A DNA stretch of 6,529 nucleotides. Origin: an uncultured Faecalibacterium sp. (GTDB taxonomy: Bacteria; Bacillota; Clostridia; Oscillospirales; Ruminococcaceae). Shown here piece by piece: positions 5,233 through 6,529 of this stretch. Position 1 is the first letter of the stretch. Each line of letters starts with the position of its first letter. Location of the stretch: assembly GCA_934526125.1 (NCBI GenBank), contig CAKSZU010000093.1, positions 1 through 6,529 on the forward strand. The letters run 5' to 3'. A program made the position numbers and the translations under genes. The notes under the pieces are model-generated. The model was not told the origin of the DNA, searched no databases, and worked only from the letters and a program-made list of their open reading frames with translations.

Positions 5233-5924
5233 ACAGAAACCTCCTTGGTCTGGCCTGCGGCGTTCTCCCGGGCGTACCGGCAGATGTCCTTCAGGCAGCA
5301 TTTTTCACATTCGGGTCTGCGGGCATTGCAGACGGCCCGGCCGTGCATGACGAAGCGGTGGCAAAGGTCGCTGCCCTCTTCGGGCGGGATGATCTTCCAC
5401 AGGGCCATCTCTACCTTCTGGGGCTCCTTGATGCCGTCCACAAGGCCGATCTTGTTGCACAGCCGGATGCAGTGGGTATCCGTGACGATGGCAGGTTTGC
5501 CGAACACATCGCCCATGATGAGGTTGGCGCTCTTCCGGCCCACACCGGGCAGGGCCAGCAGATCTTCAAAGGTGGTGGGCACTCTGCAGTCGTATTTGTC
5601 CCGCAGCACCCGCATACAAGCCGAGATATCCCGGGCCTTGCTCCGGCCGAGCCCGCAGGGCTTGACGATGGCTTCGATGTCCTCCGGCTCGGCAGCCGCC
5701 AGAGCGGCCACGTCCGGATACTTTGCGAACAGGTCCTGCACCACGATGTTGACCCGGGCATCGGTGCACTGCGCCGCCAGCCGGACACTGACGAGCAGCT
5801 GCCACGCATGGTCGTAATCCAGTGTGCAGCCTGCATCCGGATACTCCCGCTTCAGACGGTCGATCACCTGCAGGGCAAGGGCCTTTTTGGCGGAAAGATC
5901 TTCGGTTACAGAGGCTTTTGCCAT
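5229..5924 (-). CDS. nth: endonuclease III (DNA glycosylase/AP lyase)
   Basis: A 231-residue base-excision repair enzyme that removes oxidised pyrimidines and cleaves the resulting abasic site. Family landmarks are all present: LLVSVRLAAQCTD (43-55) with the conserved Gln (Q52), the helix-hairpin-helix LPGVGRKSAN (125-134) with the Schiff-base Lys K131, and VTDTHCIRL (147-155) with the catalytic Asp D149. The iron-sulfur motif C-X6-C-X2-C-X5-C is at C199, C206, C209 and C215, with an extra Cys at C210. E. coli Nth is about 211 residues; the surplus here lies at the two ends. The start at 5924 has GAGGGAG about 5 bases upstream. It is the first gene of its operon, with the small stress-type membrane protein overlapping its stop, and is divergent from rarA. 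The intact active site and cluster ligands make Nth clearly better than MutY or another HhH glycosylase. Confidence 0.97.
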   Translation of the reverse strand: MAKASVTEDLSAKKALALQVIDRLKREYPDAGCTLDYDHAWQLLVSVRLAAQCTDARVNIVVQDLFAKYPDVAALAAAEPEDIEAIVKPCGLGRSKARDISACMRVLRDKYDCRVPTTFEDLLALPGVGRKSANLIMGDVFGKPAIVTDTHCIRLCNKIGLVDGIKEPQKVEMALWKIIPPEEGSDLCHRFVMHGRAVCNARRPECEKCCLKDICRYARENAAGQTKEVSV

Positions 5925-5958
5925 GAAACTCCCTCATTTTCTTTTGAGATGTACCCTG

Positions 5959-5987
5959 ATAATAGCATTTTTTGCGGGGTTTGTAAA
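5959..5987 (-). promoter_or_regulatory. promoter of the nth operon
   Basis: On the minus strand, TTTACA (5987-5982) and TATTAT (5964-5959) are 17 bases apart, each matching 5 of 6 consensus bases. TGC directly before the -10 forms an extended -10 element. Transcription should begin near 5952, giving a leader of about 28 bases that carries the nth SD. No LexA-like GAAC/GTTC dyad is present in the intergenic region. Confidence 0.78.
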
Positions 5988-6027
5988 TCCTTTGTCGATT
6001 ATCTGAGAATGATTTTTATTATTGCTC

Positions 6028-6056
6028 TTGCCGTACCATAAAAAATGCGTTATACT
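6028..6056 (+). promoter_or_regulatory. promoter of the rarA-type gene
   Basis: TTGCCG (6028-6033), a 17-base spacer and TATACT (6051-6056) match 4 of 6 and 5 of 6 consensus bases. Transcription should start near 6063, about 31 bases before the start codon. It is divergent from the nth promoter, with the two -35 elements about 40 bases apart. Confidence 0.7.
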
Positions 6057-6093
6057 ATCTTTATAGAGTTTTGCATTGCAGGGGGGGATCAGC

Positions 6094-6529
6094 ATGAACG
6101 AACCACTGGCGCAGCGGATGCGCCCCAAGACACTGGCGGAAGTGTGCGGACAGCAGCATCTTCTGGCCCCGGGCCGGGTGTTCCGCCGCACCATCGAGAG
6201 CGGCCGCATCCCCAACATGATCTTTTACGGCCCGTCCGGCACCGGAAAAACCACGGTGGCCCGCATCATTGCCGAGAACAGCGGCATGACCCTGCACAAG
6301 CTCAACGGGACCTCCTGCGGGACGGGGGATATCAAGGCGGTGCTGAAGGACATCGGGACGCTGGCCGGGGCAGGGGGGATCCTGCTCTATCTGGACGAGA
6401 TCCAGTACCTGAACAAAAAACAGCAGCAGAGCCTGCTGGAGTGCATTGAGGACGGCACCGTCACCCTGATCGCCTCCACCACCGAGAACCCGTATTTTTA
6501 CATCTCTAATGCCCTGCTGTCCCGCTGCA
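6094..6529 (+). CDS. rarA: RarA/MgsA-type replication-associated AAA+ ATPase (3' end beyond window)
   Basis: Partial: 145 codons and one base, open to the right edge. Relatives are about 420-450 residues, so only the N-terminal third is seen. Motifs: the clamp-loader-like opening LAQRMRPKTLAEVCGQQHLL (5-24), Walker A GPSGTGKTT (46-54), Walker B ILLYLDEIQ (96-104, D101 and E102), sensor-1 region STTENPYF (128-135), and ALLSR (140-144) with the conserved arginine R144. The TTENP signature and short linkers fit RarA (also called MgsA; eukaryotic WRNIP1) rather than DnaX or RuvB. RarA proteins act at stalled replication forks and on DNA ends, with SSB and RecA. The start at 6094 is supported by a G-run (6081-6087, preceded by CA) serving as SD about 6 bases upstream. 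A DnaX-like or other clamp-loader-related ATPase cannot be wholly excluded without the C-terminal domain. Confidence 0.88.
   Translation, partial: MNEPLAQRMRPKTLAEVCGQQHLLAPGRVFRRTIESGRIPNMIFYGPSGTGKTTVARIIAENSGMTLHKLNGTSCGTGDIKAVLKDIGTLAGAGGILLYLDEIQYLNKKQQQSLLECIEDGTVTLIASTTENPYFYISNALLSRC

Noticed and set aside
5925..6093. SOS (LexA) box between nth and rarA
   Set aside because: The gap contains neither GAAC nor GTTC, so no Gram-positive-type LexA site can be formed.
1..6529. Mobile element, CRISPR, phage defence island or biosynthetic cluster
   Set aside because: No transposase, integrase, repeat array, nuclease-effector pair or terminal repeats are visible; every gene belongs to a common chromosomal family.

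Overview
This is a GC-rich (roughly 60%), densely packed stretch of bacterial chromosome. Strong Shine-Dalgarno (SD) sequences precede almost every gene. Sigma-A-type promoters sit only in short AT-rich gaps, and operons are joined by 1- to 8-base junctions. Together with the gene families present (a MarR-controlled paired ABC exporter, a PadR/DUF2812 pair, endonuclease III, a GlsB-type membrane protein and a RarA-type ATPase), this suggests a Gram-positive gut member of the Clostridia, most like the Faecalibacterium/Gemmiger/Subdoligranulum group. That placement is inference; there is no rRNA or marker gene to confirm it.

Layout. Bases 1-3790 (minus strand) form a three-gene operon: a MarR regulator (3290-3790), a 773-residue ABC exporter half-transporter with a degenerate ATP site and a large extracytoplasmic insertion (976-3297), and a second ABC exporter half-transporter (974 down to the window edge, 3' end missing). 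The MarR stop overlaps the next start by 8 bases, and one base separates the two transporter genes. The promoter region at 3791-3941 holds a candidate promoter, a candidate MarR operator and a hairpin.

Bases 3942-4762 (minus) form a PadR regulator gene followed by a DUF2812 membrane protein gene, joined by an ATGA overlap. Their promoter (4807-4835) matches the -35 and -10 consensus perfectly. It is overlapped and followed by two related palindromes 31 bp apart, which look like autoregulatory PadR operators.

Bases 4843-4873 are a strong intrinsic terminator for the next minus-strand operon: endonuclease III (nth, 5229-5924) followed, through an ATGA overlap, by a small GlsB/YeaQ/YmgE-family membrane protein (4900-5232). 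At 5925-6093 two promoters diverge, one for nth and one for a RarA/MgsA-type AAA+ ATPase gene on the plus strand (6094 to the window edge, 3' end missing). Two genome-maintenance genes are therefore back to back.

No gap exceeds 300 bases; the three intergenic regions (about 150, 137 and 169 bases) are all accounted for. I see no tRNA, rRNA, CRISPR, insertion sequence or prophage signal. The window looks like ordinary core or regulatory chromosome. The points most worth checking are the tandem PadR operator, the insertion in the ABC exporter, the CPKC motif in the MarR regulator, and the motif shared by the nth and rarA promoters.
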